Below are positions 36,841-45,798 of a DNA stretch of 64,000 bases, piece by piece (position 1 is the stretch's first letter; each line of letters starts with the position of its first letter). The notes under the pieces were generated by a model. That model ran no database searches. It was not told the DNA's origin and saw nothing but the letters and a program-made list of their open reading frames with translations. Origin of the DNA: Oceanobacter sp. 1_MG-2023 (lineage in GTDB: Bacteria > Pseudomonadota > Gammaproteobacteria > Pseudomonadales > Oceanobacteraceae); contig NZ_JAUYWA010000006.1 of NCBI RefSeq assembly GCF_030689025.1, forward strand, positions 1 through 64,000, read 5' to 3'. The position numbers and the translations under genes were made by a program.

Positions 36841-38577
36841 CTACTTCTGCGGTATTCCCAACTTCAAACCAACCGATACAATATGGTCGCCCTCGATTTC
36901 CTTGACGATCAGTTTGACGCGCCCCAGTACCACATGGTCTCCAACAACGGGTTTACCATGAAACTGATGGACAATATATTGCTCGACGGTCAGGGCAGCA
37001 TCAAGAGGATCAACCTCAAAGCCGTAAGCCATGGCAACATCGGACAACCGGGCCTCGGAATGCAAGACAAACTCACCAAAGAAACGAGCCGATTCAAGCA
37101 GTGAAGACTGTGCAGCCGGGGCAAAAACGCGGCCGAGTTCTGATTTGGCGCTGCTGGTCGCCAGGATCATTACCTGATCATCACATAGCAGCTTTTGCTG
37201 GTCGGTATCCTTTATCAGTATGCCCTGACGAATCACGCCTGCGACCTGGCTGCCTTCTGTTGCTGGCAAGCGTCGAACGTTCAGGCCGACGGCACGACTG
37301 CCAGCCAGCACCGGATAAATCAGCAATTCCTTGTCCTGTTCGTGCTTGATGGTCAGGTGTAAATGCTCCGGATCTTTTGCAGTTGGAGGCAGTTCTATCT
37401 GTAGCCATCTGGCCATCGGCGCAATGGTCCATCCCTGCAGAACCAAAGAAATCAACACAACAAAAAAGACCAGTTCAAAGTAGGTCTGGGTGTGTTCCAG
37501 GCCTGCGAGTGAGGGGAACAGTGCCAGAATAATCGGTACCGCGCCGCGCAAGCCGCACCAGCCAATAAAAACCTGTTCCCGCCATGGAAAATGAAAGGGC
37601 AGTAATGACGCCGCGACGGCCAGCGGCCTTGCAATAAAGATCAGGACAAAGGCAATGGCCACGGCCGGGAAAATAATCGGTACCAGGTTGCTGGGCGTGA
37701 TCAGCAACCCGAGCATTAAAAACATGCCGATCTGACTGAGCCAGGCAATACCATCGTGAAAGCGATGAATGTCATTGCTGTAGGGAAGAGGGGTATTGCC
37801 AATCATGGCTCCGGCGATAAAGATAGCCAGAAAACCGCTGCCTCCCCAGTGGGTTGTAAGGCCGAACAGACTAATGCCGCCCGCCAGTGCCAGCAGGGGA
37901 TACAAGGACGAAGAGAGCGGCAAGCGCCGCAGCATTTGTACCAGTAAATAACCGCCAGCAAAACCGATGGCCAGCCCCAGCCCCATCTGGCGGAATAACT
38001 CACTGAGAATGGTCCAGATCTGATTGCCACTGCCGCTGAGTTGTATGAGGTGTACCAGAGTGATGGTCAGGAAGATGGCCATCGGGTCATTTGACCCGGA
38101 CTCTATTTCAAGCGTGGCGCCGGTACGTTCCTTGAGCTCCAGACCAGCACCGCGCAGCAAGCCAAATACGGCCGCAGCATCGGTAGAGCCCACGATGGCT
38201 CCAATCAGCAAACCTTCTTGCCATGGCAGGCCAAGAATCATATGAGCGGCAAAGCCCGTTATGGATGCGGTCGCGATAACGCCAATGGTGGCGAGTGACA
38301 GTGCGGGTTTAAGGCTGACACGGAAGGTGTCCTTGCGGGTGCCAAGGCCGCCATCAAAAATAATAATTGCCAGGGCGACGTTACCAAACAGAAAGGCCAG
38401 GCTGAAGTCATCAAACTTGATGCCTCCGGGGCCATCTTCGCCGGCCAGCATGCCCAGACCAAGAAACACCAATAACACCGGAGCACCAATACGTCGGGTA
38501 AACACACTGGCGACAACGCACAGCAGGGCAAGGGCAGCTGCCCCGAATATGTATTGGTAAATCACTTCTATGGTCAT
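36841..38577 (-). CDS. cvrA: K+/H+ antiporter, CPA1 family (CvrA/NhaP2-like)
   Basis: The 578-residue membrane protein has twelve to thirteen hydrophobic segments with the CPA1 signatures FDGGLGTRKDTF and GAIVGSTDAAAVFGLLRG, then ESGSNDPMAIFLT with the ion-binding Asp. The C-terminal cytoplasmic part (about 395-578) includes a TrkA-C-like segment and a CorC-like domain, as in NhaP2/CvrA. Such proteins extrude K+ in exchange for H+ and help in volume control and alkaline K+ detoxification. An AGGGAA site precedes the ATG, 30 bases after the second recombinase stop, so read-through from the recombinase is possible. Confidence 0.9.
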   Translation of the reverse strand: MTIEVIYQYIFGAAALALLCVVASVFTRRIGAPVLLVFLGLGMLAGEDGPGGIKFDDFSLAFLFGNVALAIIIFDGGLGTRKDTFRVSLKPALSLATIGVIATASITGFAAHMILGLPWQEGLLIGAIVGSTDAAAVFGLLRGAGLELKERTGATLEIESGSNDPMAIFLTITLVHLIQLSGSGNQIWTILSELFRQMGLGLAIGFAGGYLLVQMLRRLPLSSSLYPLLALAGGISLFGLTTHWGGSGFLAIFIAGAMIGNTPLPYSNDIHRFHDGIAWLSQIGMFLMLGLLITPSNLVPIIFPAVAIAFVLIFIARPLAVAASLLPFHFPWREQVFIGWCGLRGAVPIILALFPSLAGLEHTQTYFELVFFVVLISLVLQGWTIAPMARWLQIELPPTAKDPEHLHLTIKHEQDKELLIYPVLAGSRAVGLNVRRLPATEGSQVAGVIRQGILIKDTDQQKLLCDDQVMILATSSAKSELGRVFAPAAQSSLLESARFFGEFVLHSEARLSDVAMAYGFEVDPLDAALTVEQYIVHQFHGKPVVGDHVVLGRVKLIVKEIEGDHIVSVGLKLGIPQK

Positions 38578-38607
38578 ATATTTCCCTGAGCTGATATCCG
38601 TCTGGTG

Positions 38608-39645
38608 TTATGAACGGTTTGAGCCTGCTTGATTCATCAGGCTGGTGACTTTATCCATCAGAATCTGTGACGCATTATCACTGAATTGCTGGCCTTCCTC
38701 TATGTACTCCCACACGGTGGCATCGTTCCGCCAGCCGCCCTGTTTCTTGATCAGTTCGAAGTCTATCCGTTCCCGCGCTGCGGATGTCGACAGGCCACGG
38801 CGAAAGCTATGACTACTGAGATCGGGAGCAAAATCAAACTGACACGCCTGCGCCAGTGACTTCAACAGCGTATTGATTGCCCCCGGATTCAGCTGCCGGG
38901 GTTGAATCTGATCCCAGCGGTTGATTGGACGAAACAGCGGCCCGCTGGTAATGCTGGCCACGTCCATCCATATTTTGATGGCGCTGGCCGGGCAGCAGCT
39001 GGCATCTCCAAACGGCAAGGCCCGTACCAGTCCGGTTGCTTGCTGGTCGGTTTTTGAACGCGGCAAGTGAATCAGTAACCCCTCTGGCTCCCAGGTCAGA
39101 TCTTCAGCCTGGATGGCAACCAGTTCGCTGCGCCGGAAAGCACCAAAGAAGCCGGTCAGGACAATGGCGATATCCCGCCGCTGCCTCGGACTATCCGGTA
39201 AGCCTCTCAAATAGGACACCATCTGTGCAAGGTGCTCCAGCCGTAATGCCTTGGCCTTCTGTTTGGGGCGACCGTGGGTGCGGCGAATCCCCTCCATGAT
39301 TTTCCGCACCAGTGGATCTCGTACCGGGTCGGTCATGCCCTGATAGTGGTGCCACTGACTGATAGCCGTCAGGTGTAAATCCAGGGTTCTGGGGTTAAGT
39401 ACCACCGCTTTTGCCAGGAGGTAGCGAACCAGGGTGTTGTGATCGCAAGGCAGTCGACCGCCCCATTTTTCGAATTGCCGGATGGCCGATCGATACGCTT
39501 GCCGGGTGTTGTCGGAAGTTGCCTGGGACAAATAATGCTGTGCCGCGGCTTGAGACGCTGGAAGCGGAGGTGCTGGGACCAAGAGCGGCGTTTTGTTGGC
39601 ATCCCCGGTTGTGGGGAGAGGATGGCTGATGAGGGTCTTGCTCAT
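38608..39645 (-). CDS. Cre-like tyrosine recombinase, TnpS type (second)
   Basis: The 345-residue recombinase has an N-terminal core-binding domain (about 30-125) and a catalytic domain with Arg171 (AFRRSEL), Lys198 (RSKTD), His279 and Arg282 (HSFRRG), Trp305 (GGWRND) and Tyr314 (VWEYIE). A Trp nine residues before the nucleophile, in place of the usual His, is the Cre arrangement. Size and divergent pairing with a KfrA_N coiled-coil gene match TnpS of Tn4651-family transposons, which resolves cointegrates at a site lying between tnpS and tnpT. No transposase is present in the window. The cvrA-like gene follows 30 bases downstream. Confidence 0.85.
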   Translation of the reverse strand: MSKTLISHPLPTTGDANKTPLLVPAPPLPASQAAAQHYLSQATSDNTRQAYRSAIRQFEKWGGRLPCDHNTLVRYLLAKAVVLNPRTLDLHLTAISQWHHYQGMTDPVRDPLVRKIMEGIRRTHGRPKQKAKALRLEHLAQMVSYLRGLPDSPRQRRDIAIVLTGFFGAFRRSELVAIQAEDLTWEPEGLLIHLPRSKTDQQATGLVRALPFGDASCCPASAIKIWMDVASITSGPLFRPINRWDQIQPRQLNPGAINTLLKSLAQACQFDFAPDLSSHSFRRGLSTSAARERIDFELIKKQGGWRNDATVWEYIEEGQQFSDNASQILMDKVTSLMNQAGSNRS

Positions 39646-39684
39646 ATGGTTTTCTCCCGTGAGATGTAACTGGCCTGCTGGGGG

Positions 39685-39701
39685 CTGTACCGCCGGTACA
39701 G
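39685..39701. repeat. 17-bp palindrome near the second recombinase
   Basis: CTGTACC and GGTACAG arms flank GCC, 40 bases upstream of the recombinase ATG. It may be an operator or an accessory site for the KfrA-like partner. A GGGTACC follows at 39710-39716. Confidence 0.5.
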
Positions 39702-39725
39702 GGCTGACAGGGTACCTATACTACT

Positions 39726-39759
39726 ATAACCAACGATAACATTTATTATCGCTGGTTAT
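39726..39759. other. Putative recombination core site (res/rst-like)
   Basis: Two 14-base arms, ATAACCAACGATAA and TTATCGCTGGTTAT, match as inverted repeats at 13 of 14 positions around a 6-base centre CATTTA. Arm length and centre size are typical of tyrosine recombinase core sites. It lies in the 319-bp divergent gap between the recombinase and the KfrA-like gene, where TnpS/TnpT systems carry their resolution site. The gap 39646-39964 has no gene. Its central part is strongly AT-rich. Confidence 0.6.
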
Positions 39760-39964
39760 ATTTTTGAATTTTTATTTTTATATTTCCAGATAAATTATGT
39801 AATATTATGTGTTACGTAATACGATTTAAAATAACAGGACAGAAGCCGGAATGCGCCGCCTGAAGCAAGTACTTCAGCCAGCTGCCGAAAAGCCAGAGGT
39901 CCAGCCGCGCAAAGGCGGTAGCCAACAGAATTAATCGCACCAACATATCGGGGGATAAAAAACA

Positions 39965-41032
39965 GTGGGCAGAACAGGGGTGACATACCAGGATGTTGAC
40001 CAGGCCGCGGCCGCCATTACCCAGGCAGGCACCGAGCCGACAGTGGATCGGGTGCGGGAGCATCTGGGCACCGGTAGCAAGAGCACTATCGCGCCATTAC
40101 TCAAGCGTTGGCGTCAGCAGCGTGACGAACACAGCAACAGCGACGGATTGCCAGCCGAATTACTCCAGGCACTCAAGCTGGTGTATGCCCAGGCCCAGGC
40201 GCTGGCAGAGCAAAAGATCGAACAGATTGAAGCCGACACCCAGCAGCAGCTGCAAACCATGCAGGAAGAACTGGCCCAGGCTGTTGCGCTACAACAACAG
40301 ACCAGCCTTGAAAACACCCAGCAGCAGGAACAGATAGAAAGACTCAAGGCTGAGCGCAAACAGCTCTCGCAAACCCTGGAGCAGCAAACCCTGAAGCTGG
40401 TGAAAAGCGATGCGACACTGGATGAAACTCGCCAGCAGCTGGTCGAATGCCGGGCAACCATCGCCGAATTACGCCAGGAAAATCGCGATATTCGCGACCA
40501 TTTTGAACACTACCAGCAGCAAATGGCCAGCGATCGCCAGCAAGAGCGCGAGCAATTCCGGTTTTCATTACAACAACTGGAAGACCGACAGCAGGATTTG
40601 CAGCAACAGCTGAACGCTGCCAGCACCAAAAACAACCAGCTGGACACGCTCAATATCAGCCAGGCCCAACAGCTGGAGCAGCAATCCCTGGCAATGAGCC
40701 GATTAAAACAAGCACTGGCAGAAGCCAGCCGAGCGCAGCGGGAAGCTGACATTCACCTTGAGCACAGCCGCACAGCCATCGCGGACTTGCAGCAACAGAA
40801 CGACACGCTGCAAGCATCACTCACCGCCAATAATCAGCAGCTGACCACAAGCCAGCATGAACAACAACGCTTGAGTCTGTTACTCGACAATGCAACACAG
40901 GCAGCGGCTGACAACCGGACGGAGTGCGACAGACTGGCCGAGGAAAACCGCCAACTGGCAGAAGCCAAAGCGATCAGCCTTGGTCAGATTCGCCAACTGG
41001 AGGCCCAGTTAGCCGGAATACAAGCAAGGTAA
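39965..41032 (+). CDS. KfrA_N-type DNA-binding coiled-coil protein, TnpT-like
   Basis: This 355-residue protein begins with a KfrA-type DNA-binding domain (about residues 5-60: TYQDVDQAAAAITQAG, PTVDRVREHLGTGSKSTIAPLLKRW). The rest is an uninterrupted coiled coil (about 65-350) rich in Gln, Leu and Glu. Plasmid KfrA proteins bind DNA and form filaments or assist partition. The same architecture occurs in TnpT, the auxiliary protein for TnpS-mediated cointegrate resolution in Tn4651-like elements. Divergence from a TnpS-like recombinase makes the TnpT role more likely than a plasmid role. The start is a GTG at 39965 after GGGGG. High Gln content is unlike neighbouring genes. Confidence 0.82.
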   Translation: MGRTGVTYQDVDQAAAAITQAGTEPTVDRVREHLGTGSKSTIAPLLKRWRQQRDEHSNSDGLPAELLQALKLVYAQAQALAEQKIEQIEADTQQQLQTMQEELAQAVALQQQTSLENTQQQEQIERLKAERKQLSQTLEQQTLKLVKSDATLDETRQQLVECRATIAELRQENRDIRDHFEHYQQQMASDRQQEREQFRFSLQQLEDRQQDLQQQLNAASTKNNQLDTLNISQAQQLEQQSLAMSRLKQALAEASRAQREADIHLEHSRTAIADLQQQNDTLQASLTANNQQLTTSQHEQQRLSLLLDNATQAAADNRTECDRLAEENRQLAEAKAISLGQIRQLEAQLAGIQAR

Positions 41033-41372
41033 CCAGAGAAAGCAGCCGGATGTCGGGGTTTTCGGGTACCGGACCGGGTTATTCCTAAACTTCCGATAAT
41101 ATCAATTATCGGAAATATAAGAGAGATCCAACCATAAAACCACAACCCTCTGGCCATTCAGAATCACCAATAATTGCCATTGTGTGACGATGCTTCATCT
41201 CTGCCATTCCAAAATGTATTTTGGCCACAGAAACCCACATCAAAGGCGCCATCCTCATGGCCTCACAAGCAAGCATGCGGTAGACTTCGCGCCGCTCGCG
41301 AGTGTTTGATAGCATCTGAATATCACACGCTCTGACGTCTGTCTTGTTTAAAAGCTCGGGATAAATATCACT
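41033..41372. other. 340-bp gap between the KfrA-like gene and rapA
   Basis: It holds a GGGTACC at 41064-41070 and the palindrome at 41091-41114. On the minus strand a frame of 133 codons (41106-41507) runs across the rapA start. It has no recognisable family and most likely is a chance frame or a remnant cut by the element. The base composition of 41120-41340 looks mildly coding-like, but I cannot support a gene. Confidence 0.45.
41091..41114. repeat. Perfect 10-bp-arm palindrome sharing the core-site skeleton
   Basis: TTCCGATAAT and ATTATCGGAA flank ATCA. Internally it reads CGATAA-N6-TTATCG, the same skeleton and the same 6-base centre length as the putative core site at 39734-39751, but with a different centre (TATCAA). 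It lies 58 bases past the KfrA-like stop. It may be a second binding or recombination site of the same module. Confidence 0.6.
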
Positions 41373-44144
41373 ATGTATGCAGTTGGCCAGCGTTGGATCA
41401 GCGAAGCTGAAACCGATCTCGGTTTGGGTCTTGTTCAAAGCGTCGATTTTCGTTCTGTTACTCTCTATTTCCCCTCCATTGACGATGTTCGCACTTACGC
41501 AAGCCACAATGCGCCGCTTACCCGGGTAATCTTCAAGGTCGGTGATGTCGTTCCACTTCAGGATGGCTCTGTTATCGAAGTGGATGATGTGGAGGTGATG
41601 GACGATATCGCTTTCTATTTCACCAAGGGTCGTTCGGTTTCTGAAATCCAGCTCAGTGGCGCCATTCAGCTAAACCAGCCGGCCGATCGCCTGTTTTCCG
41701 GCCAGATCGATAACAATAGCCTCTACGAATTGCGTCAGCTTTGCTTCCAGCAAATCACCAAATTACGCCAGCGGCCTTTCTATGGCTTGCTGGGTGCTCG
41801 TACCAGTCTGTTGCCACATCAGTTGTATATCGCTCAACAAGTCACCCAGGATTCCATTCCGCGGGTATTGCTTGCCGATGAAGTTGGTCTGGGCAAAACC
41901 ATCGAAGCCGGCTTGATCTTGCACCGGCTATTGCTGCAGCAACGGATCCAGCGAGTATTGATACTGGTGCCGGATCACTTGTTGCACCAGTGGCTGGTCG
42001 AAATGATTCGCCGCTTCAACTTGCGCTTCAGCATCCTGCAGCAAGACGACATTGATGAAGCCATTGAAACGGGCAATACCGATTTGTTTGGTAACTCCCA
42101 GCTGCATTTGTGCCCGATGTCGATGGCCGATGAACCAGATGTCGCCGTGGCCATGATGAACACCGATTGGGACATGATTGTTGTTGACGAAGCGCATCAC
42201 CTGACCTGGACACCGGAACATCAGGACCCGGCGTATCAGCTGGTCGAAGATCTGGCCGAAGCCAGTGCCGGCATCCTGTTGTTGACAGCAACACCGGAAC
42301 AGCTTGGTATTGAAGGGCACTTTGCCCGTTTGCGCCTGCTGGACCCTGATCGTTACCCTTCCCTGGATCAGTTCCTTGCCGAGCAACAGGCCTACCAGCC
42401 CATTGCTGAATTGGCCGGTGCCCTGGCAGAAAACGAGCCGCTGAGTGCCGAGCAACAAGGCCAGTTGCAACAACTCTTGCCAGACCTGGCAACAGCACTG
42501 GAAGAAGACAAGGGCAACAACCGTTTGCTGGATGCCCTGATTGATCGTCGCGGCCCCGGCCGAGCCATGTTCCGGAATACCCGTCATGGTGTCTCTGGCT
42601 TCCCGGCTCGCGTCCCCCACCTGAATCAGCTGGCGATACCGGATTATGAAGCCGCGCCGGATGATATCAATGCCGTACTGTTCCCCGAACGGGGCCAGGC
42701 ATTCTGGTGGCTGGATGACCCCCGGGTCAGTCACCTGCTGGAGCTGTTAAAACAAACGGGCAAGGCCAAAATGGTACTGATTTGCCATCACGCCAGCACA
42801 GTGCTCGACCTGGAAGCCTATCTGTGGGAAAAGCACGGCATGCAGGTGGCGGTATTCCATGAACATATGGATCTGGTTGAACGTGACCGTGCCGCTGCCT
42901 ACTTCGCCGATCCGGAACAAGGCGCCCGCTTGCTGTTATGCTCGGAAATCGGCAGCGAAGGCCGCAACTTCCAGTTTGCCCATCAGTTGGTGTTGTTTGA
43001 CTTGCCGTTTAACTGCGACCTGATTGAACAGCGCATTGGCCGTCTTGACCGTATTGGTCAGGCCAATGAAATCCAGATTCACAGCCTGGCCTTTGAACAA
43101 CATGCCACTGGTCGTTGGCAACAGCTGTTGCATCAAGGGCTGGATGTATTTACCCAGCCTAACCCGGCGGCCCAGACACTGCTGGAACGTCATCGCGAAG
43201 CCGTGCACAACGCCGTATTGACCGGTGACGGCATGGAAGCGCTGGTCGCCACTCTCAGCAGTGAACGACTGGAACTGCAACAACAGCTTGAACAAGGCCG
43301 TGACCGCTTGCTGGAATTACATTCCTGCCACCCCAAACGTTCACGTTCGCTGGCTCGGGATATGACCATTACTCATATCGAAGATGAAGCAGAGCTGAAT
43401 GATTTTATTGAGCTGTTTGCCGATGCGTTTGGTGTGGAAGTGGCCGATCTGGACAACGACTGCATTGCCCTCGCCCCTGGGGACCATATGCTGGTGCCAG
43501 ATTTACCGTACCTGCCAGAAGATGGCTTTATGGCCACTACTCGCCGCGAAGTGGCACTGACTCGAGATGATGTCCAGTTCCTCAGCTGGGAACATCCATT
43601 TATCGATCAGGCTCTGGAGCTGGTTACCAGTGGCCCGATTGGCAACGCCTCCGTCGGCTACGTTGAGCAACATGACTATAAAACCGGCGACTGTTTTATA
43701 CAGCTGCAGTTTGTGGCTTCCTGCCCGGCGCCCAAGCATTTACAGATCGAACGCTATTTGCCTGCGGATGCCATGCACCTGACCTTTACCCCCACCGGTG
43801 AACTGAAAGTGAATGAGCCGGATTTGGCCGGATTTGTCTTGCCGCTAAAACGCGGAACCGCCAAAGGCCTGGCGGAACAAAAGATGAACGAGGTCAAACC
43901 GCTGATCTACAAACTGGAGAAACTCGGCGGCGGTCAGCTGAATAAAATGATCCAGCGTGCCACCAACAAGGCCAACGAAGCCTTTGATGATCGCCTGCAG
44001 CGATTGCAGGCACTGGCGCAGCATAACCCCAATATCCCGGAACAGCTGATCAGCGATGTCCAGCAGGAACGGCAAGCGGTATTGGCCGCTATTGAAACAG
44101 CCCAGCTACAGATGGACAGCGTGCGATTGGTATTCTGCGGCTAA
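41373..44144 (+). CDS. rapA: RNA polymerase-associated Swi2/Snf2 ATPase RapA
   Basis: RapA (HepA) binds RNA polymerase and recycles it after transcription using ATP hydrolysis. The 923-residue protein opens with the RapA-specific tandem Tudor-like region (GQRWISEAETDLGLG). It then has the Snf2 helicase core with Walker A DEVGLGKTIEAG (about 168-180), DEAHH (about 272) and the C-terminal helicase motif QRIGRLDRIGQ. The RapA C-terminal domain follows. It is somewhat shorter than the E. coli protein (968). The ribosome site before ATG 41373 is weak, but the N-terminus aligns with the family. Confidence 0.95.
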   Translation: MYAVGQRWISEAETDLGLGLVQSVDFRSVTLYFPSIDDVRTYASHNAPLTRVIFKVGDVVPLQDGSVIEVDDVEVMDDIAFYFTKGRSVSEIQLSGAIQLNQPADRLFSGQIDNNSLYELRQLCFQQITKLRQRPFYGLLGARTSLLPHQLYIAQQVTQDSIPRVLLADEVGLGKTIEAGLILHRLLLQQRIQRVLILVPDHLLHQWLVEMIRRFNLRFSILQQDDIDEAIETGNTDLFGNSQLHLCPMSMADEPDVAVAMMNTDWDMIVVDEAHHLTWTPEHQDPAYQLVEDLAEASAGILLLTATPEQLGIEGHFARLRLLDPDRYPSLDQFLAEQQAYQPIAELAGALAENEPLSAEQQGQLQQLLPDLATALEEDKGNNRLLDALIDRRGPGRAMFRNTRHGVSGFPARVPHLNQLAIPDYEAAPDDINAVLFPERGQAFWWLDDPRVSHLLELLKQTGKAKMVLICHHASTVLDLEAYLWEKHGMQVAVFHEHMDLVERDRAAAYFADPEQGARLLLCSEIGSEGRNFQFAHQLVLFDLPFNCDLIEQRIGRLDRIGQANEIQIHSLAFEQHATGRWQQLLHQGLDVFTQPNPAAQTLLERHREAVHNAVLTGDGMEALVATLSSERLELQQQLEQGRDRLLELHSCHPKRSRSLARDMTITHIEDEAELNDFIELFADAFGVEVADLDNDCIALAPGDHMLVPDLPYLPEDGFMATTRREVALTRDDVQFLSWEHPFIDQALELVTSGPIGNASVGYVEQHDYKTGDCFIQLQFVASCPAPKHLQIERYLPADAMHLTFTPTGELKVNEPDLAGFVLPLKRGTAKGLAEQKMNEVKPLIYKLEKLGGGQLNKMIQRATNKANEAFDDRLQRLQALAQHNPNIPEQLISDVQQERQAVLAAIETAQLQMDSVRLVFCG

Positions 44145-44194
44145 ATGGTCGAAACCGGTGGGCACGGACAGTGCCACCGGCCCTTACGGTCTGT

Positions 44195-44214
44195 GCACCG
44201 CCTTCAGGCGGTGC
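44195..44214. terminator. Hairpin between convergent rapA and gor
   Basis: A perfect 8-bp stem GCACCGCC/GGCGGTGC with a TTCA loop lies between the two stops. A second imperfect GC-rich stem (CCGGTG...CACCGG) starts at 44155. There is no T-run, so it is a probable rather than a certain terminator. Confidence 0.5.
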
Positions 44215-44240
44215 CGATTCTGCGGGTACAGACTGCCGGA

Positions 44241-45596
44241 TTAACGTGCCCGTGAGCGCATGGTGACAAACTCTTCTGCCGCTGTCGGGTGAATCCCGAT
44301 GGTGCTGTCAAACACAGACTTGGTGGCACCTGCGTTGATTGCGACGGACAACCCTTGCATGATTTCACCGGCATCCGGCCCTACCATATGTACGCCCAAT
44401 ACCTTGTCGGTACTGGTTTGTACCAGCAGTTTCATGAATGAGCGCTCTGGCATGCCACTGATGGTGTGTTTCATCGGTCGGAAGCTGGACTCAAACACGC
44501 TGAGATCACCCGCAAATTGCTCTGCTGCGTCGTCTTCTGTCATGCCAACAGTAGCGATATTGGGCTGGCAGAAAACAGCGGTGGCGATATTGTCGTAAGA
44601 CAGTGGCTGGGTGTCGCCATCAAACTGCTGGTTAACAAACTTCATGCCTTGCGCCAGCGCTACCGGCGTCAGAGCCGGTGTGCCGATTACGTCGCCCAGT
44701 GCGTAAATGCTGGGCACTGTGGTGCGGAAAAAGTCATCGGCAACAATGGTACCGTTGCGGCGGGTTTCCACGCCGAGGGCTTCCAGGTTCAAGCCGTCGG
44801 TCATCGGGCGGCGGCCGGTGGCGTACATCACGCAATCGGTAATCAGTGAGTCACCGTTGTTGAGTGTGCAGACCAGTTCGCCCTGCTCGTTTTTGCTGAT
44901 CGATTGAATATCGGTCTGGGTGCGAATATGAACTCCCTTGCTGGCAATCTGCTCTGCGGCAAACTCTTGCACCCCGGAGTCAAAGCCTCGCAGGATTTGC
45001 TCGCCGCGATACAGCAGTTCGGTCTCGGCCCCGAGACCGTTAAAAATACCGGCAAATTCCACGGCGATATAACCACCGCCAACGACAACCACTCGCTTGG
45101 GAAATGTTTCCAGAAAGAAGGCTTCGTTTGAAGTGATCGCCAGTTCAGCACCGGGAACTTCGGGTTTGAACGGCCAGCCGCCGGTGGCAATCAGGATGCG
45201 CTCTGCGCGGTAGTCCTGACCATCGACGCTGACGGTATTGGCATCCTTGATGCTGGCGGTGCCGTTGATTGTTGTAACACCAGCATTACCGAGCATATTG
45301 CCGTAGATACCGTTCAATCGTTCAATTTCACGGGTTTTGTTGTCACGCAGTGTTGGCCAGTCGAAGCTCTTGAGTTCTCCTTCGATACCAAAGCCTTTGG
45401 CTTCAGCGAATTTATCAGCGTATTCGGAGGCATAAACAAACAGTTTTTTGGGTACACAACCGACATTGACACAAGTACCACCCAGGTAACGGTTTTCTAC
45501 CACGGCGACTTTTGCCCCCTTGGCGGCCGCCATGCGTGAGGCGCGTACGCCACCAGAACCGGCACCAATAACCAACAAATCAAAATCAAATGACAT
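44241..45596 (-). CDS. gor: Glutathione-disulfide reductase
   Basis: This 451-residue flavoenzyme reduces glutathione disulfide with NADPH. It has the FAD-binding GAGSGGVRASR, the redox-active disulfide GGTCVNVGCVPKK, the NADPH-binding GGGYIAVEFAGIF, and the C-terminal catalytic HPTAAEE with His-Glu. FAEAKGFGIE after the disulfide is typical of bacterial Gor. Length is normal. It is convergent with rapA and divergently placed 200 bases from nothing on its upstream side except the end of the gsp operon. Confidence 0.95.
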   Translation of the reverse strand: MSFDFDLLVIGAGSGGVRASRMAAAKGAKVAVVENRYLGGTCVNVGCVPKKLFVYASEYADKFAEAKGFGIEGELKSFDWPTLRDNKTREIERLNGIYGNMLGNAGVTTINGTASIKDANTVSVDGQDYRAERILIATGGWPFKPEVPGAELAITSNEAFFLETFPKRVVVVGGGYIAVEFAGIFNGLGAETELLYRGEQILRGFDSGVQEFAAEQIASKGVHIRTQTDIQSISKNEQGELVCTLNNGDSLITDCVMYATGRRPMTDGLNLEALGVETRRNGTIVADDFFRTTVPSIYALGDVIGTPALTPVALAQGMKFVNQQFDGDTQPLSYDNIATAVFCQPNIATVGMTEDDAAEQFAGDLSVFESSFRPMKHTISGMPERSFMKLLVQTSTDKVLGVHMVGPDAGEIMQGLSVAINAGATKSVFDSTIGIHPTAAEEFVTMRSRAR

Positions 45597-45798
45597 AACG
45601 CTTCTCCGTGAGTGACCCGCTTATTCCAGCGCTGGTCGAATAACTGCGGTCGATGCTCTGAGTATCAGCGCCTGAGCGGCTCTTCCGCAATAAAATTTGG
45701 GCTATATGCTAGCCTGTTTGGCCCGGATTGCGAAACGGCCATAGCGATACGCTATAAAGCAGCAATAGAATAGTCATCCGCCACCGCCAGCCCCTCGA

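Noticed and set aside
39965-41032. Interpretation of the KfrA-like gene as evidence of an integrated plasmid.
   Set aside because: No replication, partition or mobilisation genes are nearby; the divergent recombinase explains it better as a TnpT-type protein.
31976-41117. A 13-bp direct repeat (ATTATCGGAAATA at 31976 and 41105) near the two ends of the cation-transport region, considered as attL/attR.
   Set aside because: Repeats of 13 bases are expected many times by chance in 64 kb. The match does not extend, and the first copy lacks the second palindrome arm. No tRNA or duplicated gene end is present.
41106-41507. A 133-codon minus-strand frame overlapping the start of rapA.
   Set aside because: No recognisable family or start signal, and 135 bases lie on the opposite strand of well-conserved rapA codons.
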